This document shows positions 14,657 through 21,704 of a stretch of DNA of 48,152 nt, in pieces (within the stretch, counting starts at the first letter, position 1; the number at the start of each line of letters is the position of its first letter). A program made the translations under genes and the position numbers. Source of the stretch: Actinomycetes bacterium (GTDB lineage: Bacteria > Actinomycetota > Actinomycetes > Jiangellales > Jiangellaceae); NCBI GenBank assembly GCA_021793295.1, contig JAJYTA010000012.1:1-48152 (forward strand), in the 5' to 3' direction. Under the pieces are notes generated by a model. It searched no databases, was not told where the DNA came from, and saw nothing but the letters and a program-made list of their open reading frames with translations.

Positions 14657-15942
14657 AGCAGCCTCTCCCCCTTCAGCACCTCGGTGATCAAGGTGGTGGC
14701 CGCCTCGGGTGTGGAGTCCGGTTGCACCGAGCTCGGCGGATGCCACGTGTTCTGCAGCCCGGTGGAGACCTCGTTGTAGTACGGCGTCTGTGGCCGCGGG
14801 CCGGCCTGCTCGAGTGACTCACGGATCAGATCGGCCATCGGGAACGCTTTTTGCACCTCGGGGTCGTCGTAGGCCTCGGTGTTGGAGGCCGGGTTGCCGT
14901 TGGTGACCATGTAGAAGGCTTGGTTCTCGACGCTGACGATGCATTGCGCGGCGTCCAAGGCCTCGTCGACGTGATCGCCGAACGCACCGATGCCGAGGTT
15001 GATGCCGCCGTAGGGCGGACGCGCCTCCTCGCCTTCGGCCACCGAGGGATACATCGCCCAGCCGATGTCGTCGACCAACCCCGAGTCGAGGTTGCCGGCC
15101 TCGACACCAGCCAGGGTGGCCGCCCACACGAACGGCCAGTTGACCATGAACGAACCCTGGTCGCCTTGGAACAGCAGCATCGACGCGTTCTCGTCCTCGT
15201 TGGCGAACCCGGGACCGCCGAGGCCCTCGCGGCCGATGGTTCCGATGATCTCCGCAGCCTGCTGTCCGGCCTCGGATTCGAGACCGAGCTGCACGTCGGC
15301 GACATCGGCCTCCGGGTTGGTGATGATCTCGCCACCGGCTGAGGCGACCAGGGCATTGATCCACACGGTCAGGGCTTCGGCCCGGATTCCCTGCACGCCC
15401 AGGTACTTGTCCTGCTGTGCGGCGGCGTCGATGATCTGTTGCCAGGTGACCGGTTCGTTCTCCGGGTCCAGCCCGGCCGCCTCGGCCACGGACTTGCGAT
15501 ACCACAGCAGCTGGGTGTTGGCCCAGAACGGGACCGTGACCAGCTCGTCCTTCCAGGTGGCGCCGTCGATCGCGCCTTGCACGACGTTCTCGGTCACGGC
15601 GTCGGCGACGTCGTCGGGGATCTCGGCGAGGAAGCCCGCCTCGGCGAACTCGGGGATGAACGGCGGGTCCAGGCTGATGAGGTCGATCGACGAGTCGTTC
15701 GCCGCGAGCCGTCGCGCCAGTTGCTCGCGCTGTGCGGATGCCTCGCGCGGCAGCAACGAGGTCTCGATGCGATAGGCGCCGTCCGCGCTGTCGGTACAGC
15801 GCGCGGCCAGCTCCGCCTGCCCGCCGTCGTCGGGGTTGATGTACCACGTCAGCGTCGGCGGGCCGTCGTCTCCGCCCCCGCACGCTGCCAGGCCGAGCAC
15901 CATCAGGCTCGCCACGGCCAACGTTGCGCTTCGTCTGCCCAC
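14653..15942 (-). CDS. Sugar-binding lipoprotein (LpqY-like)
   Basis: A 429-residue extracellular solute-binding protein of family 1. The GTG start is chosen because GGGAGG lies exactly 6 nt upstream; a TTG 12 codons earlier has no such site. The signal peptide MGRRSATLAVASLMVLGLAAC ends at lipobox LAAC (Cys21), so the mature protein is a lipoprotein. The body has the typical LTWYINPDDGGQAEL opening, LISLDPPFIPEFAEAGFL and the VPFWANTQLLWYRKSVAEAAGL hinge segment, and LLFQGDQGSFMVNWPF. It is the first gene of the importer operon and sets substrate specificity. Similarity in layout to LpqY suggests trehalose or another glucoside. Confidence 0.92.
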   Translation of the reverse strand: MGRRSATLAVASLMVLGLAACGGGDDGPPTLTWYINPDDGGQAELAARCTDSADGAYRIETSLLPREASAQREQLARRLAANDSSIDLISLDPPFIPEFAEAGFLAEIPDDVADAVTENVVQGAIDGATWKDELVTVPFWANTQLLWYRKSVAEAAGLDPENEPVTWQQIIDAAAQQDKYLGVQGIRAEALTVWINALVASAGGEIITNPEADVADVQLGLESEAGQQAAEIIGTIGREGLGGPGFANEDENASMLLFQGDQGSFMVNWPFVWAATLAGVEAGNLDSGLVDDIGWAMYPSVAEGEEARPPYGGINLGIGAFGDHVDEALDAAQCIVSVENQAFYMVTNGNPASNTEAYDDPEVQKAFPMADLIRESLEQAGPRPQTPYYNEVSTGLQNTWHPPSSVQPDSTPEAATTLITEVLKGERLL

Positions 15943-16012
15943 GCACAGCCTCCCAGGAGCCGTCCTGAAGCGCCCCAAGTGACCGCTACGACATCGGAGC
16001 GCTCGATGTGAC

Positions 16013-16031
16013 GCAGATTACGCGCATCTGC
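16013..16031. promoter_or_regulatory. Inverted repeat in the divergent promoter region
   Basis: GCAGAT-7 nt-ATCTGC lies between the divergent sugar-binding lipoprotein gene and the spermidine-synthase-like gene. It is a candidate operator for a sugar regulator. None is encoded nearby, so the assignment is tentative. Confidence 0.25.
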
Positions 16032-16059
16032 ACGGGCGCACCAGAAGATCGGCCTCGTT

Positions 16060-16065
16060 TAGGCT
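16060..16065 (+). promoter_or_regulatory. -10-like element for leaderless transcript
   Basis: TAGGCT lies 7 nt before the GTG at 16073. No ribosome-binding site is seen, so transcription probably begins at the start codon. Confidence 0.4.
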
Positions 16066-16072
16066 TCGGGTT

Positions 16073-16750
16073 GTGCACGATGTAGCGGAGACCCTCGTTC
16101 GGGTCGATGGCGTCGGGGGTGAGCTCGTCGTGCGCCGTCGGCGCTCGGACCACGATGTCGTCTACGAACTCATCATCAACGGCGCGTTCGCGATGGACAC
16201 CGCTGAGACGTCCACGGAGCAACTGCTGGCCGCGGCGCTGCTGCAGCACCACCGCTCACCCCGGCGAGTTCTGGTGGCCGGGCTGGGTTTCGGATTCACC
16301 GTGCGTGAGCTGTTGGCGGACTCGCGGGTCGAGCACGTCGACGTCGTCGAGCTGGAGCCGGAATTGGTCCGGCTGGTCCGGGCCGGGATCGTGCCGGACG
16401 CCCAGGAGGTCGTGGCCGATCCGCGGGTCCAGGTGGTGACCGACGACGTGCTGGCGATGCTGCCCACCGTGCAGCCCGGCACGTACGACGGCATCCTGTT
16501 CGACGTCGACAACGGGCCGGACTTCCTCATCCACGCGGCGAACGCGCAGGTCTACGAGGCTGACGCGACCTCCGCGGCGGCGCGGGCGCTGCGGCCCGGC
16601 GGGGTCGTGGCGGTGTGGTCGTCGACGCCGTCGCCGGCGCTGTCGTCGACCTTGTCCGCGACCGTCGGCCCGGTCGACCACATCATGCGCACAGTTCGTC
16701 GCGAGGGCCGCGACGTCGATTACCACATTTACGTCGCCGTTCGGAAATGA
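16073..16750 (+). CDS. Spermidine synthase-like SAM-binding protein
   Basis: A 225-residue Rossmann-fold protein. The nucleotide motif VLVAGLGFGFTVRELL has the glycine loop GLGFG at 70-74, followed by DVVELEPELVRL with acidic Glu93/Glu95, as in spermidine synthases and related methyltransferases. The proton-abstracting aspartate region is FDVDNGPDFLIH. It is shorter than SpeE (about 280) because the N-terminal beta domain is reduced. It could transfer an aminopropyl or methyl group; the substrate is not identifiable. The gene stands alone and appears leaderless, and its stop codon lies inside the left arm of the palindromic element at 16745. Confidence 0.75.
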   Translation: MHDVAETLVRVDGVGGELVVRRRRSDHDVVYELIINGAFAMDTAETSTEQLLAAALLQHHRSPRRVLVAGLGFGFTVRELLADSRVEHVDVVELEPELVRLVRAGIVPDAQEVVADPRVQVVTDDVLAMLPTVQPGTYDGILFDVDNGPDFLIHAANAQVYEADATSAAARALRPGGVVAVWSSTPSPALSSTLSATVGPVDHIMRTVRREGRDVDYHIYVAVRK

Positions 16751-16975
16751 TCATGTTCACTTGGTGACTGCCTGCCCCACCACCCATACACGCCTGGTGA
16801 TGCGACAGATCACCTCGTGGTGTCAACTGCCGCACTCGGATCAGCTGACCGCTCCCGTCGTCCCGGCCGCCGTGACCGATCTCTCGGCGAAGGCTCACAC
16901 CACGAGGCGTTGTGGCGCATCACCAGGCGTGTATGGGTGGTGTGGCAGGGATTTGCCTAGTGAACATGATCATTT
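16745..16975. repeat. 231-bp palindromic element (MITE-like)
   Basis: Two 60-nt arms, 16745-16804 and 16916-16975, are inverted copies matching at 54 of 60 positions. The outer 17 bp and a 27-bp inner block are perfect, and a further 11-bp block (CCTCGTGGTGT) pairs inside. The central 70-90 bp is unique and codes for nothing recognisable. The termini carry AAATGATCATGTTCACT. It lies between two convergent genes, and its left end contains the upstream gene's stop codon, so it may also act as a bidirectional terminator. A degraded partial copy is at about 41394-41425. No transposase is nearby. Confidence 0.75.
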
Positions 16976-16983
16976 GACGAAAG

Positions 16984-17778
16984 TCAGGCGGGGATGCCGC
17001 GCGCGTCGAGCGCATCCTCGACGATGCGCAGGCCGGCCAGGCCCGGCATCTTCGAGATGTGACCGTCGATGGCGCGCGCAGCCTTGCGCCCGTCCGGGCC
17101 GCTCATCAAGTGGTTCAGCACATGGCGGACCTCGGACTCGGCCATCACTCCGGTGCCGACCGGACCCCAGGACCTGCGCAGCGCGAAACGGGCCAGCTTC
17201 TGTGCCTTGGTACTGCGCGCCAGTCGCTCGCGAGCCTGGGTGGCGTAGAAGGCGACGTGTTTGGCTTCCTGCCTGGCGATGCGCTTGAGCAGTTCCGCCA
17301 GGACCGGGTGCTCGTTGATCTCAGCCAGCCGGTTGTAGGCGGTGATGGCCGACCATTCGTTGGCCGCGCCCCAGATCATGTGGACGGCGACGAAGTCGAT
17401 GCCGACCAGGTTGGCCAGCATCGACTGCTTGATGGGGTCGAACTTGTCGCGCCAGCCCATCTTCAGGCGCACCGACTTGAGGTGGTCGAAGTCGATGGTG
17501 ACGTCGTGGCGGGCCAGGACGTCGGCCAGCGCCTCGCCGTGCCAGAACTCCTCCACGTTCCACATGGTCATGAACGCGGTGATTTCAGGATCCTGGTGCG
17601 ACGGCGTCACCAGCATGTCGCGCAGATAACACACGGTGTGATACTCGACGTCACACATGTAGCGCAGCGTGCGCAGCGTGTCAGGCGGCAGCGGGTTGTC
17701 GTGAAAGTCATCGAGCGGGAGATCCTGCCATTTGACCCCCTCGGACGTGCGTGTGTACTCACGGATGTCGAAGGCCAT
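16984..17778 (-). CDS. Ferritin-like diiron protein (acyl-ACP desaturase-like)
   Basis: A 264-residue all-helical protein carrying a carboxylate-bridged diiron pattern: Glu45 and His47 (VEYHT), EExxH at 76-80 (EEFWHGEAL), Glu141 (NEWSAITAY) and ExxH at 171-174 (RQEAKHVAFY). This layout matches plant-type acyl-ACP desaturases and related oxygenases such as mycobacterial DesA. It probably oxidises or desaturates an acyl chain using O2. It lies 180 bp downstream of the PlsC gene on the same strand, after the lar/lipid operon, and may act on the same lipid. A 231-bp palindrome follows it. Confidence 0.78.
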   Translation of the reverse strand: MAFDIREYTRTSEGVKWQDLPLDDFHDNPLPPDTLRTLRYMCDVEYHTVCYLRDMLVTPSHQDPEITAFMTMWNVEEFWHGEALADVLARHDVTIDFDHLKSVRLKMGWRDKFDPIKQSMLANLVGIDFVAVHMIWGAANEWSAITAYNRLAEINEHPVLAELLKRIARQEAKHVAFYATQARERLARSTKAQKLARFALRRSWGPVGTGVMAESEVRHVLNHLMSGPDGRKAARAIDGHISKMPGLAGLRIVEDALDARGIPA

Positions 17779-17957
17779 GAAGCGCGAGACGAGCAGGTCC
17801 GGACGGACGGCTCACCTCGTCCCCCTTTCCTACAACCTAAAAAGAAGGATCATTCGCTATGCGATCAGTATGCCTTCTGGGCAGGTTTCACAGCAAGGTG
17901 ATACAAGGCACATTCGTCCTGAGCACAGGTGTTCCACCACGTTGAGGAACAGCGGAA

Positions 17958-18890
17958 TCACCACGTCCAGACGCGCCGCCTGGATCGATCGGCCAGCGGC
18001 CTCGTCGACTCCCAGGTGCGACGCCACCGGCTGGCTTTCGGCACGTCGCCACGACGGCTCGGCACCTCGAGCGTGCCGTCGATCTCTGCCCGCATCGCGC
18101 CGTACCACCCCTGGTCCTCTTCAGCGGCCAGCCGAGCCACGGCCCGCATCATCCGGTCGCGCAGCTCACGGAATCCCTCGCCCTCGGCCGGGTACAGCGG
18201 CCGGCCGTACCGGACGGCCACCCGCGGCCGGCCCGGCACCGGCCAGTTGCGCCCCCGCGGCATCGCCATGTAGGCACCGCGCAGCGCAACCGGCACCACC
18301 GGCACCTGGTTGGCCACGCACAGCTGCGCCACCCCGGCCTTGAACACCCCCATCGTGCCGTCCTCGGAGCGGGTGCCCTCCGGGAACAGCAACAGGCTCC
18401 ACTTCTGCTCCAGCAGTTCGACGGCCTGACTGCGCTGGCGCCCGGCGCCATGCCGCTCGACGGGGAAGGTGTTGAAGAACAGGGCCGAGGTCACCGCGCG
18501 CCACCGGGCGTCGAAGAAGTAGTCCGCCGCGGCACCCACGGCCAACCGGTCGGCGAACCGTTTCGGCAGCGATCCGACGATCAACGGCGCATCGAGGTGG
18601 CTGGAGTGATTCGCCACGAACACGACCGGACCGCGCAGGTTCTCGAGGTAGTCGCTGCCTTCGACCACCGGCTGCGTCTGGCTCCACGTCACCGGGCGCA
18701 GCAGCCCGCCGCGCAGCATCGCCCGCGCGGCCACGGCCGGGCGGCTGCGCGCCCACTGATTGCTGAGATCACGCGGCTTGCCGTCCAGAATCCACGGGTC
18801 GGCCGACCGGGGCACGGTCGAGCGCCCACGCCAGTCCCGGCCGTGCCGCAACAGTCGCAACTCGTCGCGCAGGCTCGTCCGCTCAGTCAT
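17958..18890 (-). CDS. 1-acylglycerol-3-phosphate acyltransferase-like (PlsC)
   Basis: A 310-residue PlsC-family acyltransferase. The catalytic NHSSHLD motif (94-100) has the His95/Asp100 dyad, and FPEGTRSEDG (169-178) binds the phosphate of the acceptor. Further PlsC blocks are VPVVPVALRGAYMAMPRG. The N-terminal 70 residues and basic C-terminus could hold it on the membrane surface. The family transfers acyl chains to glycerophosphate-type acceptors. It is the last gene of the operon larE-reductase-MDR-LarA-PlsC, only 8 bp after the LarA-family gene. This is the main reason to suspect that operon makes or remodels a lipid. Confidence 0.9.
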   Translation of the reverse strand: MTERTSLRDELRLLRHGRDWRGRSTVPRSADPWILDGKPRDLSNQWARSRPAVAARAMLRGGLLRPVTWSQTQPVVEGSDYLENLRGPVVFVANHSSHLDAPLIVGSLPKRFADRLAVGAAADYFFDARWRAVTSALFFNTFPVERHGAGRQRSQAVELLEQKWSLLLFPEGTRSEDGTMGVFKAGVAQLCVANQVPVVPVALRGAYMAMPRGRNWPVPGRPRVAVRYGRPLYPAEGEGFRELRDRMMRAVARLAAEEDQGWYGAMRAEIDGTLEVPSRRGDVPKASRWRRTWESTRPLADRSRRRVWTW

Positions 18891-18898
18891 CGTCTCAC

Positions 18899-20476
18899 CT
18901 ACCGAACGTCCGCCACGACCAGCGGCGGTGCGTGCTGGTACGTGATCGACGGGCTGCGCCCCACGGTGTGCGAGGCGATCTCGAGCGCGTCGGCCAGCGT
19001 CGAAGCCGCCTTGAACCCCATTCGGGCGGTCGTACGACGGTTGCCGCCGACGAAGATGACCTCACCGAGGTGCTCCAGCGCGTGCGCACCCCAGTACCAC
19101 ATGTAGAACGGGTGCACGCCGTGGTAGGCGTAGCTCTTGCGGTACAGCTGGATGTACCAGGGGTCGGTCGCGAACTGCTCTTCGTACTTCGTCTCCAGCA
19201 CGACCGGGTCGGTGCTCTGGGTGAGCACCTCGTCGAAGAAGTCGATGTAGCTCGGGTGGTGCACCGGGTGGAACTCGTGTTCCACCGGGTGATAGAAGAT
19301 CGCCGCGCCGCCCTTCCGGACGATCGGGCGGTTCTTGTACAGGTTGAAGAAGTACCCGAGGCCCAGCGACATCACCAGGATCGGGTTCATGATCGAGTTC
19401 ACGTTGTACGGGCAGATGTAGGGCAGCCCGAAGATGGCGACGTCCGCCTGCCCCTGCACTTCGGTGACCTGTTGGCGATGGACGTTGTCCAGCGTGACCG
19501 GGTGCACCTCGCTCGGCAGGCCCGCGTTGACACCGGTGACGGCGTACGGCGCGACGTTCTTCTGCCACACCTTGCGACGCGCGCGAGCCGGCATCAGCTC
19601 GTTGCCACGCTTGACCGCCAGGTAGCTGGCCTGGTCGGCGACGTTCCACTCCCACTCGCGCTTGTTCAGGAAGCTCGTGGCCGTGGGGAACGTGTCGTTG
19701 TTCAGCGAGGTCTCGATGGTGAAGACCTTGACGTGCCCGCCGATCAGGTCGGCCATCCGCTCGTAGGAATGGTGCATCGCCGAGTTGGGCGGGTCGTTGA
19801 ACGAGCGCGAATGCCGCAGGGTGTGCACGTTGTGGTGGTGCCGCAGGCTGCGGTAGCTGGCCAGGCCCACCGACACCGACTTCGGACCGCCGCTCATCGG
19901 CGTCGTGGTGATGTTGACGTAGACGATCAGGTCGCTTTCCATCGCCCGGCGGTTCAGCTCGACGACCTCACCGTGCTTGGTCTTGCCGATCTCGACGAGA
20001 TTGGCGCGGTCTTCGGCGTCGTGGTTGCGCAGATGCTCGGGGAAGAACGAGCGGAACACCCGTTCGCCCACCACGCGTTTGATCTCTGCCGGTGTCATCC
20101 GCCGGTGCAACGCGTTGGCGACGATCAGCTCGACGTCGTCGACGCCCTTGGCCGCGGCCAGTTCGAGGACGTGCTCGATGACTCGTTGCCGGATGTCCGG
20201 GGTCTGCATCTGCGGCAGCGGCAACGAGAGGTCGTCGAACACGATGGTCAGGCGCATGTTCGGGTAGAGCAGCTCCGGCAGCGGCTCGATGCCCAGCGGA
20301 TTCAGCAGCGCATGCTGGATCTCGGCGTCGACGTTGCGTACGCCTTTCAACGAGTCCGGCGGATAGATGACCCGGCTACCCAGCGGCAGCCGCTCGAGGC
20401 GGAACCCCTCCCCCTGGTGCACCAGCAGTGGCGGCGTGCGCTCGTCGACGGTGAGGACGAAGCCTGGCCTGCTCAT
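18899..20476 (-). CDS. LarA-family nickel-pincer racemase/epimerase homologue (DUF2088)
   Basis: A 525-residue protein about 100 residues longer than lactate racemase LarA (about 425). The LarA N-domain is recognisable: VFDDLSLPLP (79-88, the DxTR-type motif), NALHRRMTPAEI with His124 (catalytic His108 in LarA), and SGGPKS with Lys199, the candidate lysine that tethers the nickel pincer. HHHNVH (213-218) may include the nickel-ligand histidine. The PHxxAG histidine (His174 in LarA) is not evident: the segment reads NITTTPMSGG. The C-domain has LGLGYFFNLYKNRP, FYHPVEHEFHPVHHPS and AFxxG-like stretches. The start follows GAGGAG. It is co-transcribed with larE and lipid-type genes, with larB and larC adjacent. 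Substrate unknown. Confidence 0.8.
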   Translation of the reverse strand: MSRPGFVLTVDERTPPLLVHQGEGFRLERLPLGSRVIYPPDSLKGVRNVDAEIQHALLNPLGIEPLPELLYPNMRLTIVFDDLSLPLPQMQTPDIRQRVIEHVLELAAAKGVDDVELIVANALHRRMTPAEIKRVVGERVFRSFFPEHLRNHDAEDRANLVEIGKTKHGEVVELNRRAMESDLIVYVNITTTPMSGGPKSVSVGLASYRSLRHHHNVHTLRHSRSFNDPPNSAMHHSYERMADLIGGHVKVFTIETSLNNDTFPTATSFLNKREWEWNVADQASYLAVKRGNELMPARARRKVWQKNVAPYAVTGVNAGLPSEVHPVTLDNVHRQQVTEVQGQADVAIFGLPYICPYNVNSIMNPILVMSLGLGYFFNLYKNRPIVRKGGAAIFYHPVEHEFHPVHHPSYIDFFDEVLTQSTDPVVLETKYEEQFATDPWYIQLYRKSYAYHGVHPFYMWYWGAHALEHLGEVIFVGGNRRTTARMGFKAASTLADALEIASHTVGRSPSITYQHAPPLVVADVR

Positions 20477-20489
20477 GGATGTCTCCTCC

Positions 20490-21704
20490 TCAGTCCTTGC
20501 CCGGAGCGAACGCGATCTTGACGCTGCCGAGCTTGCCGGCGTCGACGGCATGTGCCATGGCTTCGCGCCACCGGCGCAGTGGGTAGGGCGGCTCGACCCA
20601 CCCGTCGATCGGCGCCGCGCCGGCGAGCTCGATGGCTTCGGCGAAGTCCGACCGCTGCCCGTTGCCGCCGCCGGAGTCCGACGCATAGGCACCGACCAGG
20701 TGTAGTTCACGCAGCCACAACGGCGCGAGATCGACACTGCCCGAAGGCATCCCGGACACCACGACCGTACCGCCGGCACGGGCGAGGCGCAGGGCCGAGT
20801 CGAGTCCGCTCGCCCCTCCGGTGCATTCGAACACCACGTCGACCCCGCCGAGCAGGAACTCACGGCCCCATTCCGGCTTGTGCATCCGTGCGGTCGTCGA
20901 GCGCCGCAGGGCGCGCACGGCGTGCGACGGCTCGTGTACCGCGGTGGCGCCCAGGGCGAGTGCACGTTCCTGCTGGTGACGGTGTTTGGCGATGACGTGA
21001 ATCGGCGCGGTGGGCGCCACTTCGCGCAACGCCAGCAAGGTCATGAGCCCGACGGTGCCGGCGCCGACCACGACGACCGTCGCACCCGGGTCGATGTCGA
21101 CCCGCCGAGCAGCATGCACGGCGCAGGCCAGCGGCTCGACGAGCACGGCCCGTTCGTCGTCCAGCGAGTCAGGGACGACGTGCAACTGGCTGCGGTGCGC
21201 CACGAACTGCCGGCTCCACGCGCCGCCGGTCTCCGAGCAGCTTCCGGTCTGCACGCCCGGGGCCAGCCGGCCGGTCGTCACGTGATCGCAGCGGCTCTCG
21301 CGACCGTCGGCGCACCACCGGCACGACTCGATGTCGCGCGGCTCGCACGAGAGCACTGGATCGAGCACCACCCGCGAACCCGCGGGCAGGTCGGGCAGAT
21401 CGTCCAGGGTTTCGCCCACGACCTCGTGTCCCGGGACGAACGGCATCGACGACACCGAAGAGAAATACGGCGACGAGCGTCCGGTCAGCAACCCGATGTC
21501 GGATCCGCAGATGCCGGACAGCCGGGGCGCGACGCGCGTCCAGCCTTCACCAGGAACGACAGGCGCGGCGAGATTGATCAGCCGCAACGGCGACATGTTG
21601 CCCGCGACCATCGCCGACAGCCGACTGCCGGCCTTGGTGGACGTGACCGTCCGGGAGGCGAGGTAGCGAGCCGACGAGTGCCGGTACTCCAGCGACAGGA
21701 TCAC
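20490..21704 (-). CDS. Zinc-dependent MDR family alcohol dehydrogenase
   Basis: A 404-residue medium-chain dehydrogenase. Catalytic zinc ligands are Cys66 (GICGSD) and His93/Glu94 (PGHE). A structural zinc tetrad is Cys120, Cys128, Cys131 and Cys139. The Rossmann motif is VVVVGAGTVGLMTLL (glycines near 212-217). It resembles glucose/sorbitol dehydrogenase-type MDRs and should oxidise a secondary alcohol or reduce a ketone. The GTG start overlaps the preceding reductase stop in GTGA, so the two are coupled, and it lies 13 bp before the LarA gene. Oxidation of one stereoisomer made by the LarA protein is a natural role, but unproven. Confidence 0.88.
   Translation of the reverse strand: MILSLEYRHSSARYLASRTVTSTKAGSRLSAMVAGNMSPLRLINLAAPVVPGEGWTRVAPRLSGICGSDIGLLTGRSSPYFSSVSSMPFVPGHEVVGETLDDLPDLPAGSRVVLDPVLSCEPRDIESCRWCADGRESRCDHVTTGRLAPGVQTGSCSETGGAWSRQFVAHRSQLHVVPDSLDDERAVLVEPLACAVHAARRVDIDPGATVVVVGAGTVGLMTLLALREVAPTAPIHVIAKHRHQQERALALGATAVHEPSHAVRALRRSTTARMHKPEWGREFLLGGVDVVFECTGGASGLDSALRLARAGGTVVVSGMPSGSVDLAPLWLRELHLVGAYASDSGGGNGQRSDFAEAIELAGAAPIDGWVEPPYPLRRWREAMAHAVDAGKLGSVKIAFAPGKD

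Noticed and set aside
17859-17945. A 28-codon plus-strand frame with AGAAGGA upstream.
   Set aside because: No family resemblance, an odd amino-acid mix, and an isolated position between two minus-strand genes. A chance frame in an AT-richer gap is more likely.
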